Shown: positions 1 to 8,293 of the stretch, one piece after another
Layout: each line of letters begins with the position of its first letter
Numbering within the stretch: position 1 is the stretch's first letter
Origin: Clostridia bacterium
Lineage (GTDB): Bacteria > Bacillota > Clostridia > Lachnospirales > Lachnospiraceae
Direction: 5' to 3'
Assembly (NCBI GenBank): GCA_910574835.1
Contig: CAJTDE010000006.1
Span: forward strand, 62,001-126,000
DNA: 64,000 nucleotides
Program-made: the position numbers and the translations under genes
Notes under the pieces: model-generated
What the model saw: the letters and a program-made list of their open reading frames with translations, nothing else
The model's database searches: none
Told to the model about the DNA's origin: nothing

Positions 1-384
1 GCAATGGAGCTGGGCGATGTACCGGCAATTCATGTGATCCTCCTTGGCGGTGAGATCAATACACAGTATGCCTATACGTTTGGCGAAAATGCCAGCGAGC
101 AGCTTTGCCGTTATCAGGCAGATTGGGCGATTTTATCGGTTGACGGAGTTAGCACGCAGGCCGGCGTCACTACCTTTCATGCGGATGAGGCGGCGATAAA
201 CCGCATTATGATGGAGCGGGCTAAGGATACGCTGATTGTTGCGGATTATTCCAAGATTGGCCGGGTGGGGTTTACGCAGCTTCACACGATTGATTCCTCT
301 CTGCAGCTTATCACGGATGATAAATGCGACAGAAGTAAGGCGGCTGAGCTGGAAGCTCTTGGACTGCGCATTATATGTGTTTAG
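1..384 (+). CDS. DeoR/GlpR-family transcriptional regulator, C-terminal part
   Basis: The gene is open at the left edge, so its start and its DNA-binding helix-turn-helix lie outside the window. The visible 127 residues match the sugar-phosphate-sensing DeoRC domain, including the late segment DEAAINRIMMERAKDTLIVA followed by DYSKIGRVGF, which in this family lies near the effector pocket. DeoR-type proteins are usually repressors of sugar or nucleoside catabolic operons, but the regulated operon cannot be seen here. The gene ends 180 bases before alaS, which has its own promoter, so the two are probably not co-transcribed. Confidence 0.85.
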   Translation, partial: AMELGDVPAIHVILLGGEINTQYAYTFGENASEQLCRYQADWAILSVDGVSTQAGVTTFHADEAAINRIMMERAKDTLIVADYSKIGRVGFTQLHTIDSSLQLITDDKCDRSKAAELEALGLRIICV

Positions 385-478
385 TACATCATTCACTGGT
401 ATTTGTGCAATGCTGCCGGCTGTTCACTCTCTGACCGGTACCCTCAGTGGACAAGGTTGTTTTAAAGATTACTGATTA

Positions 479-507
479 TTGACAAGGGATCAAATTCTAT
501 TTATAAT
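479..507 (+). promoter_or_regulatory. Sigma-A promoter of alaS
   Basis: Perfect TTGACA (479-484), a 17-base spacer and perfect TATAAT (502-507), 57 bases before the alaS start. No T-box specifier or antiterminator fold is visible in the short leader, although many Firmicute alaS genes have one. Confidence 0.85.
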
Positions 508-564
508 CTATAGAAGATTATACAGCCCAAGGATTTTCCACAACCGGGCCTCAGGAGGGAACAA

Positions 565-3204
565 ATGAAACCATATGGAGTAAACGAGCTTCGAAAGATG
601 TTTTTGGAGTTTTTTGAAAGTAAGGGCCATCTGGCCATGAAGAGCTTTTCGCTGATTCCGCATAATGACAAGAGCCTGCTGCTGATCAATTCCGGCATGG
701 CTCCGCTGAAACCGTATTTTACAGGGGCGGAGATTCCGCCCAGAAAAAGGGTGACCACCTGCCAGAAGTGCATCCGCACCGGCGATATCGAGAATGTGGG
801 CAAAACTGCCCGCCACGGCACCTTTTTTGAGATGCTAGGCAATTTCTCCTTCGGAGATTATTTTAAGCGGGAGGCCATTTCCTGGACCTGGGAATTTCTC
901 ACCGAAGTGGTGGGGCTTGATCCCAACCGCCTGTATCCGTCCGTTTATCTGGAGGACGACGAGGCATTTGATATCTGGAATAAAGAAATCGGGATTCCGG
1001 CGGAGCGTATTTTCCGCTTTGGCAAGGAGGACAACTTCTGGGAGCACGGCGCAGGACCCTGCGGCCCCTGTTCCGAGGTTTACTATGACCGCGGGGAAAA
1101 ATACGGCTGCGGTAAGCCGGATTGTACCGTAGGCTGCGACTGCGACCGGTATATGGAGATCTGGAACGACGTATTTACCCAGTTTGACAATGACGGCAAC
1201 AATCACTACACAGAGCTGGAGCAGAAGAACATTGACACCGGCATGGGCCTAGAGCGTCTGGCTTCCGTAGTCCAGGACGTGGACTCCATCTTTGATGTGG
1301 ATACGGTTCGCGCCCTTCGGGACAAGGTCTGCGAGTTTGCCCATGCGGAGTATAAGAAGGATGACAATAAGGACGTATCCATCCGCCTTATTACGGACCA
1401 TATCCGTTCCGCTACCTTTATGATCTCCGACGGCATTATGCCCACCAATGAGGGCCGCGGCTATGTGCTGCGCCGTCTGATTCGCCGTGCGGCCCGCCAC
1501 GGACGCCTTCTGGGAATTGAAGGGAAGTTCCTGGCCCGCTTAAGCGAGACGGTGATTGAAGGCTCCAGGGACGGCTATCCGGAGCTGGAGGAGAAAAAGA
1601 ACTTTATTTTCAAGGTGCTGACCCAGGAGGAAGAGAAGTTTAACAAGACCATTGATCAGGGCTTAAGTATTCTTGCGGATCTGGAAGCGCAGATGCAGAA
1701 GGAGGGGACAAAGGTTCTTTCCGGCGAAAATACCTTCAAGCTGTACGATACCTATGGCTTCCCGGTGGATTTGACCAGGGAGATTCTGGAGGAAAAGGGC
1801 TTTTCCATAGACGAGGAGGGCTTCAAGGCGGCTATGGAGGAGCAGAGGGTGAAGGCGAGAAAGGCCCGTGCGGTAACGAATTACATGGGAGCCGACGCCA
1901 CGGTTTACGATGAAATTGATGCAAATGTAACCACGGAATTTGTCGGTTATGATTGTTTGAGCTATGAGTCAAAGATTACGGTTCTTGCCACGGAAAATGA
2001 GCTTGCGGAGGCTTTGACGGAGGGAGAGAACGGGACGATTTTTGTGGAAAAGACGCCGTTCTATGCCACAATGGGCGGTCAGCAGGGAGATACCGGAGTT
2101 ATCCGCACCGCGGACGGGGAATTTGAGGTGTTGGATACCATCAAGCTGCTGGGCGGCAAGGTGGGTCATGTGGGGCATATGACAAAGGGAATGCTGAAGG
2201 TTTCGGATTCGGCAGTTCTGGAGGTATGCGGTAAGGGACGCGGAGCTACCTGTAAGAATCACAGCGCGACCCATTTGCTTCAGAAAGCTCTAAAGACGGT
2301 TCTTGGCAGTCATGTGGAGCAGAAGGGTTCTCTGGTGACACCGGATCGTCTGCGTTTTGATTTTTCGCATTTTGAGGCTATGACAGCGGCGGAGCTTGAA
2401 AAAGTGGAAGCTCTGGTAAATCAGGAGATCCAGGCGTCTCTTCCGGTAGTGACGGAGGTTATGAATCTGGAGGAGGCCAAGAAAACGGGCGCTATGGCGC
2501 TTTTCGGCGAGAAATACGAGGAGGATGTGCGCGTGGTTTCTATGGGCAGCTTCTCCAAGGAGCTTTGCGGCGGTACGCATGTAGACAATACGAGGGCGAT
2601 TACGGCCTTTAAGATTGTGTCCGAGGCAGGAATTGCGGCGGGCGTGCGCCGGGTTGAGGCATTGACCGGGGATGGCGTGTTCGCCTACTACAAAGAGCTG
2701 GAAGAGAAGCTCTCCGAGGCGGCTCGTGCGGCCAAGGCGACGCCGGCCAATCTCATTGAGAAGATTGAGCATCTCCAGGCGGAGATTAAGGAGCTGCGGG
2801 GCGAAAATGATGCCTTAAAGAGTAAGCTTGCCAAAGATGCCCTGGGCGATGTAATGAACCAGGTGAAGGAGATCGGAGGCGTGAAGCTTCTGGCAGCCAA
2901 GCTGGAAAATGTGGATATGAACGGTCTTCGGGAGCTTGGCGATCAGCTGAAGGAGAAGCTTGGAGAGGGAATCGTGGTTCTGGCTTCGGCTATGGACGGC
3001 AAGGTAAGCCTGATGGCAACGGCTACGGACGGAGCCCAGAAGAAGGGCGCTCATGCCGGCAATCTCATCAAGGCCATCGCAGGTCTTGTGGGAGGAGGCG
3101 GCGGCGGCCGGCCGGGTATGGCTCAGGCAGGCGGCAAGAATCCGGCAGGTATGGATGCGGCAATGGAGAAGGCAGCGGAGGTTGTGGCTGAACAGGTGAA
3201 ATAA
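565..3204 (+). CDS. alaS: Alanine--tRNA ligase
   Basis: This class II aminoacyl-tRNA synthetase charges tRNA-Ala and hydrolyses mis-charged Ser- or Gly-tRNA-Ala. At 879 residues it has the usual full length. The N-terminal catalytic domain opens with the family's ELRKMFLEFFESKGH segment. The editing domain carries its metal ligands HSATH (about residue 566) and CGGTH (about residue 668). A coiled-coil linker and a Gly-rich C-Ala segment close the protein. The ATG follows AGGAGG at 553-558. The gene appears monocistronic: it has its own promoter and is followed by a terminator hairpin at 3272-3307. Confidence 0.98.
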   Translation: MKPYGVNELRKMFLEFFESKGHLAMKSFSLIPHNDKSLLLINSGMAPLKPYFTGAEIPPRKRVTTCQKCIRTGDIENVGKTARHGTFFEMLGNFSFGDYFKREAISWTWEFLTEVVGLDPNRLYPSVYLEDDEAFDIWNKEIGIPAERIFRFGKEDNFWEHGAGPCGPCSEVYYDRGEKYGCGKPDCTVGCDCDRYMEIWNDVFTQFDNDGNNHYTELEQKNIDTGMGLERLASVVQDVDSIFDVDTVRALRDKVCEFAHAEYKKDDNKDVSIRLITDHIRSATFMISDGIMPTNEGRGYVLRRLIRRAARHGRLLGIEGKFLARLSETVIEGSRDGYPELEEKKNFIFKVLTQEEEKFNKTIDQGLSILADLEAQMQKEGTKVLSGENTFKLYDTYGFPVDLTREILEEKGFSIDEEGFKAAMEEQRVKARKARAVTNYMGADATVYDEIDANVTTEFVGYDCLSYESKITVLATENELAEALTEGENGTIFVEKTPFYATMGGQQGDTGVIRTADGEFEVLDTIKLLGGKVGHVGHMTKGMLKVSDSAVLEVCGKGRGATCKNHSATHLLQKALKTVLGSHVEQKGSLVTPDRLRFDFSHFEAMTAAELEKVEALVNQEIQASLPVVTEVMNLEEAKKTGAMALFGEKYEEDVRVVSMGSFSKELCGGTHVDNTRAITAFKIVSEAGIAAGVRRVEALTGDGVFAYYKELEEKLSEAARAAKATPANLIEKIEHLQAEIKELRGENDALKSKLAKDALGDVMNQVKEIGGVKLLAAKLENVDMNGLRELGDQLKEKLGEGIVVLASAMDGKVSLMATATDGAQKKGAHAGNLIKAIAGLVGGGGGGRPGMAQAGGKNPAGMDAAMEKAAEVVAEQVK

Positions 3205-3271
3205 TTTGACTTGAATCGAGGATGTGATTAGTCAAAGATATCGAATAGTTCCATATATAGTACGAATGAAA

Positions 3272-3307
3272 CGGGAAAGCGCAGGAGTGTGAGCGCTTTC
3301 CCGTTTT
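3272..3307 (+). terminator. Rho-independent terminator after alaS
   Basis: An 11-bp perfect stem CGGGAAAGCGC (3272-3282) pairs with GCGCTTTCCCG (3293-3303), followed by TTTT. Confidence 0.8.
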
Positions 3308-3351
3308 GCGTAAAAACCGGAAGAGGAACAGTATAGGTGAAAGGGGAGCGG

Positions 3352-3882
3352 ATGGAGAGAAAGGCAGATGTCAGCATCGCTGAGGATTCTTTGGGAAGAA
3401 AGATTGTTGTGATACATGAGATACGATTCAAAGGAAAGAGGAAGATTGACTGGAATAATGTTGAACAATATTTAAAGCAGTACATAGGAAAGAGCAGGGA
3501 AAATGCAGATACAGGTGATTTGATTTATATTGGAAGAGATTTCCCGAATGAGTACAGCGGATCGCAGGATACGGCAAGGCTAAAAGGCGCTCTGGCAAAA
3601 GCAAAGGCGAATGCGGCCCTGGCTGTTGAATGGCTGATTGAAAATGCTGCCGGTAAAAGATACAAGGAAAACCTGGCAGAAAAGCATGCGGTAAATGCAA
3701 GATATGGGTGGTATCGTTTTCATTCAAGATTTGCGCTGCCAGTGTTTATGGAAAATGGAGAAATAGAAAGGTACAATACATTTTGCATAGAGATTTTGAT
3801 TCGCCATGCAGCGGATGGAAAAATGTATCTATATGACATGGTGAATGTAAAAAAAGAAACGAGCACCCCGTTTCAGCCATAG
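3352..3882 (+). CDS. LPD3-like (predicted BECR-fold nuclease-like) protein
   Basis: This is a 176-residue soluble protein. The segments VIHEIRFKGKRKIDWN, TGDLIYIGRDFPNEYSGS and NARYGWYRFHSRFALPV resemble the LPD3 large-polyvalent-protein-associated domain, predicted to be a degenerate relative of the barnase/EndoU/ColicinE5/RelE fold. I place it there from memory of the family, so the fold name is tentative. LPD3 is usually a module of phage or conjugative polyvalent proteins, but here it stands alone between two terminated housekeeping units. The ATG at 3352 is preferred because GGGGAG at 3341-3346 precedes it; a GTG at 3337 would overlap that site. No toxin-antitoxin partner is adjacent. 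Confidence 0.55.
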   Translation: MERKADVSIAEDSLGRKIVVIHEIRFKGKRKIDWNNVEQYLKQYIGKSRENADTGDLIYIGRDFPNEYSGSQDTARLKGALAKAKANAALAVEWLIENAAGKRYKENLAEKHAVNARYGWYRFHSRFALPVFMENGEIERYNTFCIEILIRHAADGKMYLYDMVNVKKETSTPFQP

Positions 3883-3976
3883 CCATACGGTTACAAACCC
3901 ATTTCTTTGTTATTATCTTAATAGATCGAAGCGTTACTGTCAATAAAATTTTGTGTTTTCTTTTTAATTTTACCTC

Positions 3977-4035
3977 TTGACTTATTGGTTTACAAGTTGT
4001 AAACTATAGAAAAGGAAGGTTTACACACTGTAGAC
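3977..4035 (+). promoter_or_regulatory. Promoter and two BlaI/MecI-type operators
   Basis: The promoter is TTGACT (3977-3982), a 17-base spacer and TAAACT (4000-4005). A perfect palindrome GTTTACAAGTTGTAAAC (3988-4004) covers the spacer and the -10. A second, imperfect copy GTTTACACACTGTAGAC lies at 4019-4035. The TACA/TGTA half-sites match BlaI/MecI operators, and the placement fits autorepression of the blaI-blaR-like pair. Confidence 0.85.
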
Positions 4036-4123
4036 TAAAATCGAGAAAATCACACAATGGTACGACGGCAGACAAAATCCTTCTATACACTCCAATACAC
4101 AACCCAGAGAAAGGAGACTAACA

Positions 4124-4495
4124 ATGGAAACCTACGGACTTGGACCAATGGAGCTGCGTTTTGCGGAACTGATATGGGAGAGAGAACCCATTCCTTCCGG
4201 CGAGCTGGTAAAGCTCTGCAAAGAGCAGATGAAATGGCAGAAATCAACCACCTACACTATCCTCCGGCGGCTTTGTGAGAAAGGACTGTTCCAAAATCAG
4301 GGCGGCGCCGTCACCTCCCTTGCGAGCCGGGAGGAATACTACGCCCGCTGCAGCGAACATTTTGTAGAGGAAACCTTTGGAGGCTCTCTGCCCCGGTTTT
4401 TAGCAGCCTTTACACGAAAAAAGAACCTGACCGAAAAGGAAATCCAGGAACTGGAAGAAATGATTGCAAGAAGCAGAAAAGGAGGGAAGCCATGA
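4124..4495 (+). CDS. blaI: BlaI/MecI/CopY-family repressor
   Basis: This 123-residue winged-helix repressor has the family's DNA-binding region around KWQKSTTYTILRRLCEKGLF (about residues 39-58) and a C-terminal dimerisation helix. BlaI-type repressors are inactivated when the partner membrane protease senses a signal, here encoded by the next gene with a 4-base overlap (ATGA). Two operator-like palindromes precede the gene. No beta-lactamase or PBP2a gene lies nearby, so the regulon is probably elsewhere or concerns envelope stress. The start follows AAAGGAG. Confidence 0.92.
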   Translation: METYGLGPMELRFAELIWEREPIPSGELVKLCKEQMKWQKSTTYTILRRLCEKGLFQNQGGAVTSLASREEYYARCSEHFVEETFGGSLPRFLAAFTRKKNLTEKEIQELEEMIARSRKGGKP

Positions 4496-6153
4496 CCGCT
4501 TTATTTCAAAAGATATTGGAAATGAGCCTGAATGCATCCTGGATGATTGCAGCAGTTCTTCTTCTGCGTTTACTCCTGAAACGAACCCCCAGAAAATACA
4601 CAGGCATACTCTGGATAGCCGTTCTGCTCCGGCTGATCTGCCCCATAGCTCTTCCAACACAATTCAGCCTGCTGCCGGAAGCTTATACCGCATGGGTACA
4701 GGAAACAATCTTCAAGGAGACAGGAAGCGGGGAATGGGCAGGCACAGAGGGACCGGCCATTTCCTATGAGCAAATCACCTTCCCCGGCCAGGAACCGAAC
4801 GCAGGATGGACAGAAGACCAGGAACCCTTCGGTGAGGAATACGCTTCAGAATGGAAAGCCGGGGGATTTCCGCTATGGACAGGCTTTCTGTGGCTCGGCG
4901 GTATGGCCGTACTTTTGCTTTGGAACGGAGCCGCCTGTCTGCACTTGACCAGGCATATTTGCAAAAACAGATATCCCCAAGAACCGGGAGTATGGAGCGT
5001 GGCAGGACTTGAGACGCCTTTTGTCATGGGAGTTCTAAGACCGCAGATTTATCTGCCCCAGGATCTGGACAGGAAAGAACAGTCCTTCATTCTCAACCAT
5101 GAGAGAGCACATATTCAAAGGAAAGATCCCCAGTTAAAGCTCCTTGGCTTTTTCGCCTTATGCATCCACTGGTTCAATCCCCTTGTGTGGATCGCATTTT
5201 ATCTCATGTCTTCTGATATGGAAACAGCCTGTGACGAGGCGGTGCTTGGCAAAATGGGTGATGAAATCCGGGAGGATTATTCCGCCGCGCTGCTGCATTT
5301 GTCGGTCAAAGGGCCGCCATTTATCAGAGCAGGCTCCTTCTTTGGAGAATGGAATCCCAAAAAGCGAATCAGGCATATCTTACATTATCAAAAGCAAAAG
5401 AAACACATAACCTTTCTCACGGCAATTCTGACAGCGCTTGCGGCGGGAGCGGTATTCTTCGCCTTCGGTCCCCGAAAAGAAGAGTCAGCAGTTTGGGCGG
5501 CAGAGCAAACGGCCGAAGCGCATCTGGAACTTATGGAAATCCGAGATTATGCGCCTTATTACAAGCTGCGTTTTCAGAAAATAGAAGATAGCACAGGAAA
5601 AAAACTCTCCTTTGAACAAAATGCGGCTCTGTTTGACGAACAGGAAACCGTCCCGGCACATGTGGAGATAAAACCGGAGGAAGAATTGTGGCTAATGGGA
5701 TACGGCTTTGACGGAGTTGAAAATCCGGCAGACTCAATATGGATCGATTTTTGGAATCTGAACGAAGCGGAATCCGCGGAAGTAATCTTAGACGGACTGG
5801 AGTACCGGTTAGAGCTTCCAAAGACAGTGAACAGAGAAGTAAAGATAGAACAAGAGGTAGAGGGAACGGGTATCACCGTCGAAAACCTGCATGTCTTGCC
5901 TAATGCATTATTACTGACCGTTTCAGGAATGAATCTCACCAATTACGGAAATCCGATGCATCTAAGCTACACAAAGCAGGGAGAAGAAAAAAGGCTTGAT
6001 CCCGTTAGAACAGCCTACAGGGGCGATGCGGGAGAGATGTATTTGATATTTGCTTTAGAGGAAGAAGCGCCGGAAAATGGGTACACCTTCCGGGTAGGGG
6101 AGCCTGGAAAATCCCAGGAAGAACACATTTATCATGATTTGCCGTTGGATTGA
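4492..6153 (+). CDS. M56-family (BlaR1/MecR1-like) membrane sensor metalloprotease
   Basis: The protein has 553 residues. Membrane segments lie near residues 15-35 and 120-145, followed by the zinc-protease motif HERAH in NHERAHIQRK (about residue 203) and further helices to about residue 320. The extracellular C-terminal part (about 325-553) is not the penicillin-binding domain of true BlaR1: it lacks a recognisable SxxK-SxN-KTG set and looks like a separate beta-rich sensor. The expected role is cleavage or inactivation of the BlaI repressor after an extracellular signal of unknown nature. It is translationally coupled to blaI. Confidence 0.9.
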   Translation: MTALFQKILEMSLNASWMIAAVLLLRLLLKRTPRKYTGILWIAVLLRLICPIALPTQFSLLPEAYTAWVQETIFKETGSGEWAGTEGPAISYEQITFPGQEPNAGWTEDQEPFGEEYASEWKAGGFPLWTGFLWLGGMAVLLLWNGAACLHLTRHICKNRYPQEPGVWSVAGLETPFVMGVLRPQIYLPQDLDRKEQSFILNHERAHIQRKDPQLKLLGFFALCIHWFNPLVWIAFYLMSSDMETACDEAVLGKMGDEIREDYSAALLHLSVKGPPFIRAGSFFGEWNPKKRIRHILHYQKQKKHITFLTAILTALAAGAVFFAFGPRKEESAVWAAEQTAEAHLELMEIRDYAPYYKLRFQKIEDSTGKKLSFEQNAALFDEQETVPAHVEIKPEEELWLMGYGFDGVENPADSIWIDFWNLNEAESAEVILDGLEYRLELPKTVNREVKIEQEVEGTGITVENLHVLPNALLLTVSGMNLTNYGNPMHLSYTKQGEEKRLDPVRTAYRGDAGEMYLIFALEEEAPENGYTFRVGEPGKSQEEHIYHDLPLD

Positions 6154-6241
6154 ACCGAAAGCAGCAGAGAGCGGCTTTTGCCGCCCCCGTCCGAACTATG
6201 ACAAAATTTGGTTCTTTTTTCGAAGAAAACAAGAAAAAGTG

Positions 6242-6270
6242 TTGACAGAACCCGCGCAAACCCCTATAAT
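6242..6270 (+). promoter_or_regulatory. Sigma-A promoter of rpsU
   Basis: TTGACA (6242-6247), 17-base spacer, TATAAT (6265-6270), 81 bases before rpsU. A perfect consensus suits a highly expressed ribosomal gene. Confidence 0.85.
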
Positions 6271-6350
6271 CTTATTTGTGCAGTAAGAAAAACCCAGACA
6301 GTTGTGTCTAATGCACAATATACAACTGGAGGGAGGTTAGGTGTGATACT

Positions 6351-6527
6351 ATGTCGAATGTAATCGTAAAAGAGAATGAGACTTTAGATAGCGCTTTACG
6401 CCGTTTTAAAAGAAACTGTGCCAAAGCAGGCATTCAGCAGGAAATTCGTAAGAGAGAGCATTACGAGAAGCCGAGCGTAAGACGTAAGAAAAAATCTGAA
6501 GCAGCCAGAAAACGTAAATTTAACTAA
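6351..6527 (+). CDS. rpsU: 30S ribosomal protein S21
   Basis: A 58-residue, strongly basic protein beginning [20 protein letters not shown], which is the S21 signature, and ending in a Lys/Arg-rich tail. S21 binds the small subunit near the anti-Shine-Dalgarno end and aids initiation. GGAGGGAGG (6329-6337) precedes the ATG. The gene has its own consensus promoter and terminator, so it is a monocistronic unit. In many Clostridia rpsU neighbours yqeY; that is not the case here. Confidence 0.97.
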   Translation: MSNVIVKENETLDSALRRFKRNCAKAGIQQEIRKREHYEKPSVRRKKKSEAARKRKFN

Positions 6528-6542
6528 TCGTGCAGAGCAATG

Positions 6543-6572
6543 ATTCCCCGGCTTTTGGTCGGGGAATTTTTT
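6543..6572 (+). terminator. Rho-independent terminator after rpsU
   Basis: The stem ATTCCCCG (6543-6550) pairs with CGGGGAAT (6560-6567) and is followed by a T run. Confidence 0.85.
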
Positions 6573-6740
6573 GCCTGGGAAATGGGAATTATTTAAAAAT
6601 TTTATCCAATTATTTTGCGTTTTTTGTCATTTTTACTATAGATTTTTACAAAAAAAAAGTATAGTATATCAATGAATGAAAAAGCTAAAATGATTTCACC
6701 AAACAGACACATGCTCAAGCGGCAGGGAATTGATTTGCCT

Positions 6741-6884
6741 GTGCATGGGAAGGATATTACGGAACTGGAATCAAACAGTAATATTCTGCCAAGACACAAA
6801 TCGATTTACGGACACATGGACCTGTGGCCGGAAATTGATTTCCAGCAAGTGTCTTGGGAGAATATTACGGAACTGGAATGGAGG
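6741..6884 (+). repeat. E-family structured repeat, copy E1 (upstream of V-ATPase operon)
   Basis: Layout: arm A1 (6741-6760), middle arm A' (6778-6797), inner palindrome B (6798-6843) and arm A3 (6849-6868), then the conserved core CGGAACTGGAAT running into GGAGG, the ribosome binding site of the gene at 6892. A' GTAATATTCTGCCAAGACAC is complementary to A3 with one mismatch and, less well, to A1. The A1-to-A3 period is 108 bases. A more degenerate B-like stretch begins near 6690. No convincing -35/-10 pair was found between the rpsU terminator and this element. Confidence 0.75.
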
Positions 6885-6891
6885 CAAAAGC

Positions 6892-7212
6892 ATGGAACAG
6901 ATGGTGACTGTGCTGAACCGGCTTTCCGAGATCGAGGCGGCGGCCGTGAATGTGGAGAAGCAGTCGGCCGATGAAAAGAGACGGATTGCCAAGGAATATG
7001 AGCAGAAAACCCTGGACTTTGATCGGGAGCTGGAAGCCCGGACAGAGGAAAAGCTAAAGGAGATCAATGAGAAGCTGAAGGCGGAAGCCGAGGAAGAGCT
7101 TCTTAAAATGCGCCGTGAGACCGAGCAGGCATTGGAAGCCATGAAGAAGGAATACACCCAGAACCACGAAAAACTGGTAGACGAGCTGTTTCATTATATT
7201 ATAGGAGAGTAA
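6892..7212 (+). CDS. V-type ATPase peripheral-stalk coiled-coil subunit (G/H-like)
   Basis: This 106-residue protein is almost entirely charged coiled coil (EKQSADEKRRIAKEYEQKTL and similar), with a short hydrophobic C-terminus ending FHYIIGE. By position and character it is the small stalk subunit that pairs with subunit E, as NtpF does in Enterococcus hirae. The ATG at 6892 follows GGAGG at 6880-6884; longer upstream reading frames run through repeat E1 and are not credible starts. The next gene begins 1 base after the stop, as expected in a tightly coupled operon. Confidence 0.85.
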   Translation: MEQMVTVLNRLSEIEAAAVNVEKQSADEKRRIAKEYEQKTLDFDRELEARTEEKLKEINEKLKAEAEEELLKMRRETEQALEAMKKEYTQNHEKLVDELFHYIIGE

Positions 7213-7213
7213 T

Positions 7214-8251
7214 ATGAGCGGAGTGATGAGCTACGGTGCTCTTGCCACCAAGATCCGGGGCATGAAAAGCCATCTCCTGAAAGAGAAGGATTTTGAAAAT
7301 CTGGCACAGATGGAAAACGTCTCTCAGGCGATTGCATATCTGGAACAGATTCCCTCCTACCGTATCGTTCTGGAGAAACAGGATGCGGCCAAGCTTCACC
7401 GGAGTGAGTTGGAACGCCTGGTGGTGGGAACACTCTATTACGACTTTACCAAGCTGTACCGGTTCTGTGATAAGAAGCAGAAAAAACTGCTGGAGCTTTA
7501 CTTTGGAAAATTCGAGATTTCCGTGATTAAACGCGCCTTGCGGCGGATTTTCAATCATGGGGACCGGACCGGGGAATCCAGAGAGCTGAGGGGCTTTTTT
7601 CAGAAGCTGTCGAATATCCATATGGAGGAATTGTCCCAGGCCGGGACGATTTCCGAGCTTCTTGAGGCATTGCGGGATACGAGATATAAAAAAGTGCTGC
7701 TGCGCCTGGATTATGGGCGGGAGATTACGCTGTTTGACTATGAGATGACCCTGGACCTTTACTATTTTTCAGAGCTGTGGAAGCAGAAGGATAAGATTCT
7801 GCGGGGAGCGGAGCTTGAAATGCTGACCCGGACCTTCGGAAGCCAGATTGATTTGCTGAATCTGACCTGGATCAGCCGGGCCAAGAGATATTACCAGCTT
7901 CCCACAACTTCCGTATTTGCCCTGGTGATTCCTGTGACCTATCATCTGCGGGATGAGGAAATCCAGGCTATGGCTACGGCTTCGGACGAGAAGGAGCTGG
8001 AGGAAATTCTGGCCCGAACCTACTACGGCAGGCGTTTTGAGGAAGTAGCGGCCGGAGAGCTGGAAAAGCTGAACCGGCAGCTTTTGAATCGGATTTACGG
8101 GGAAGAGCGGCGGAAGAATCCCTATTCACTGGCCGTTGTAACGTCCTACCTCCATGATAAGGAGGAGGAGATTGACAAGCTGACTACCGTATTGGAAGGC
8201 GTCCGGTACGGCCTGGAGCCCCGGGAAACCCTGGCGTATATCAGAGGGTAG
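7214..8251 (+). CDS. ntpC: V-type ATPase subunit C
   Basis: The 345-residue protein matches the AC39/NtpC family, the socket that joins the rotating central stalk to the membrane ring. Recognisable parts are the N-terminal YGALATKIRGMKSHLL and the mid-protein NLTWISRAKRYYQLP segment. It is one of the essential single-copy subunits. Here it precedes ntpI and ntpK rather than following ntpE as in E. hirae. The spacing to the upstream gene is 1 base. Confidence 0.95.
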   Translation: MSGVMSYGALATKIRGMKSHLLKEKDFENLAQMENVSQAIAYLEQIPSYRIVLEKQDAAKLHRSELERLVVGTLYYDFTKLYRFCDKKQKKLLELYFGKFEISVIKRALRRIFNHGDRTGESRELRGFFQKLSNIHMEELSQAGTISELLEALRDTRYKKVLLRLDYGREITLFDYEMTLDLYYFSELWKQKDKILRGAELEMLTRTFGSQIDLLNLTWISRAKRYYQLPTTSVFALVIPVTYHLRDEEIQAMATASDEKELEEILARTYYGRRFEEVAAGELEKLNRQLLNRIYGEERRKNPYSLAVVTSYLHDKEEEIDKLTTVLEGVRYGLEPRETLAYIRG

Positions 8252-8255
8252 GCAA

Positions 8256-8286
8256 GTGCCGTCGCGCAGCGACTTTTAATAGGAGG
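8256..8286 (+). repeat. R-family terminal hairpin (solo) supplying the ntpI ribosome binding site
   Basis: The mini-hairpin GTCGCGCAGCGAC (8261-8273) followed by TTTTAATAGGAGG is identical in plan to the 3' end of the full R elements at 15333, 26175, 26291 and 45615, but the long upstream palindrome is absent. The AGGAGG at 8281-8286 is the ntpI ribosome binding site. Confidence 0.8.
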
Positions 8287-8293
8287 TATAGTA

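Noticed and set aside
385-564. T-box riboswitch for alaS
   Set aside because: The promoter leaves a leader of only about 50 bases, too short for a T-box, and no T-box sequence is seen.
2290-2772. Long antisense frame within alaS
   Set aside because: It lies opposite conserved synthetase domains, without ribosome binding site; it reflects codon composition.
6172-6190. GCGGC-TTTT-GCCGC hairpin after the M56 gene
   Set aside because: It has no following T run, so it is not called as a terminator.
6672-6974. Frames through repeat E1 upstream of the V-ATPase stalk gene
   Set aside because: They translate the repeat itself; the real gene starts at 6892 after GGAGG.
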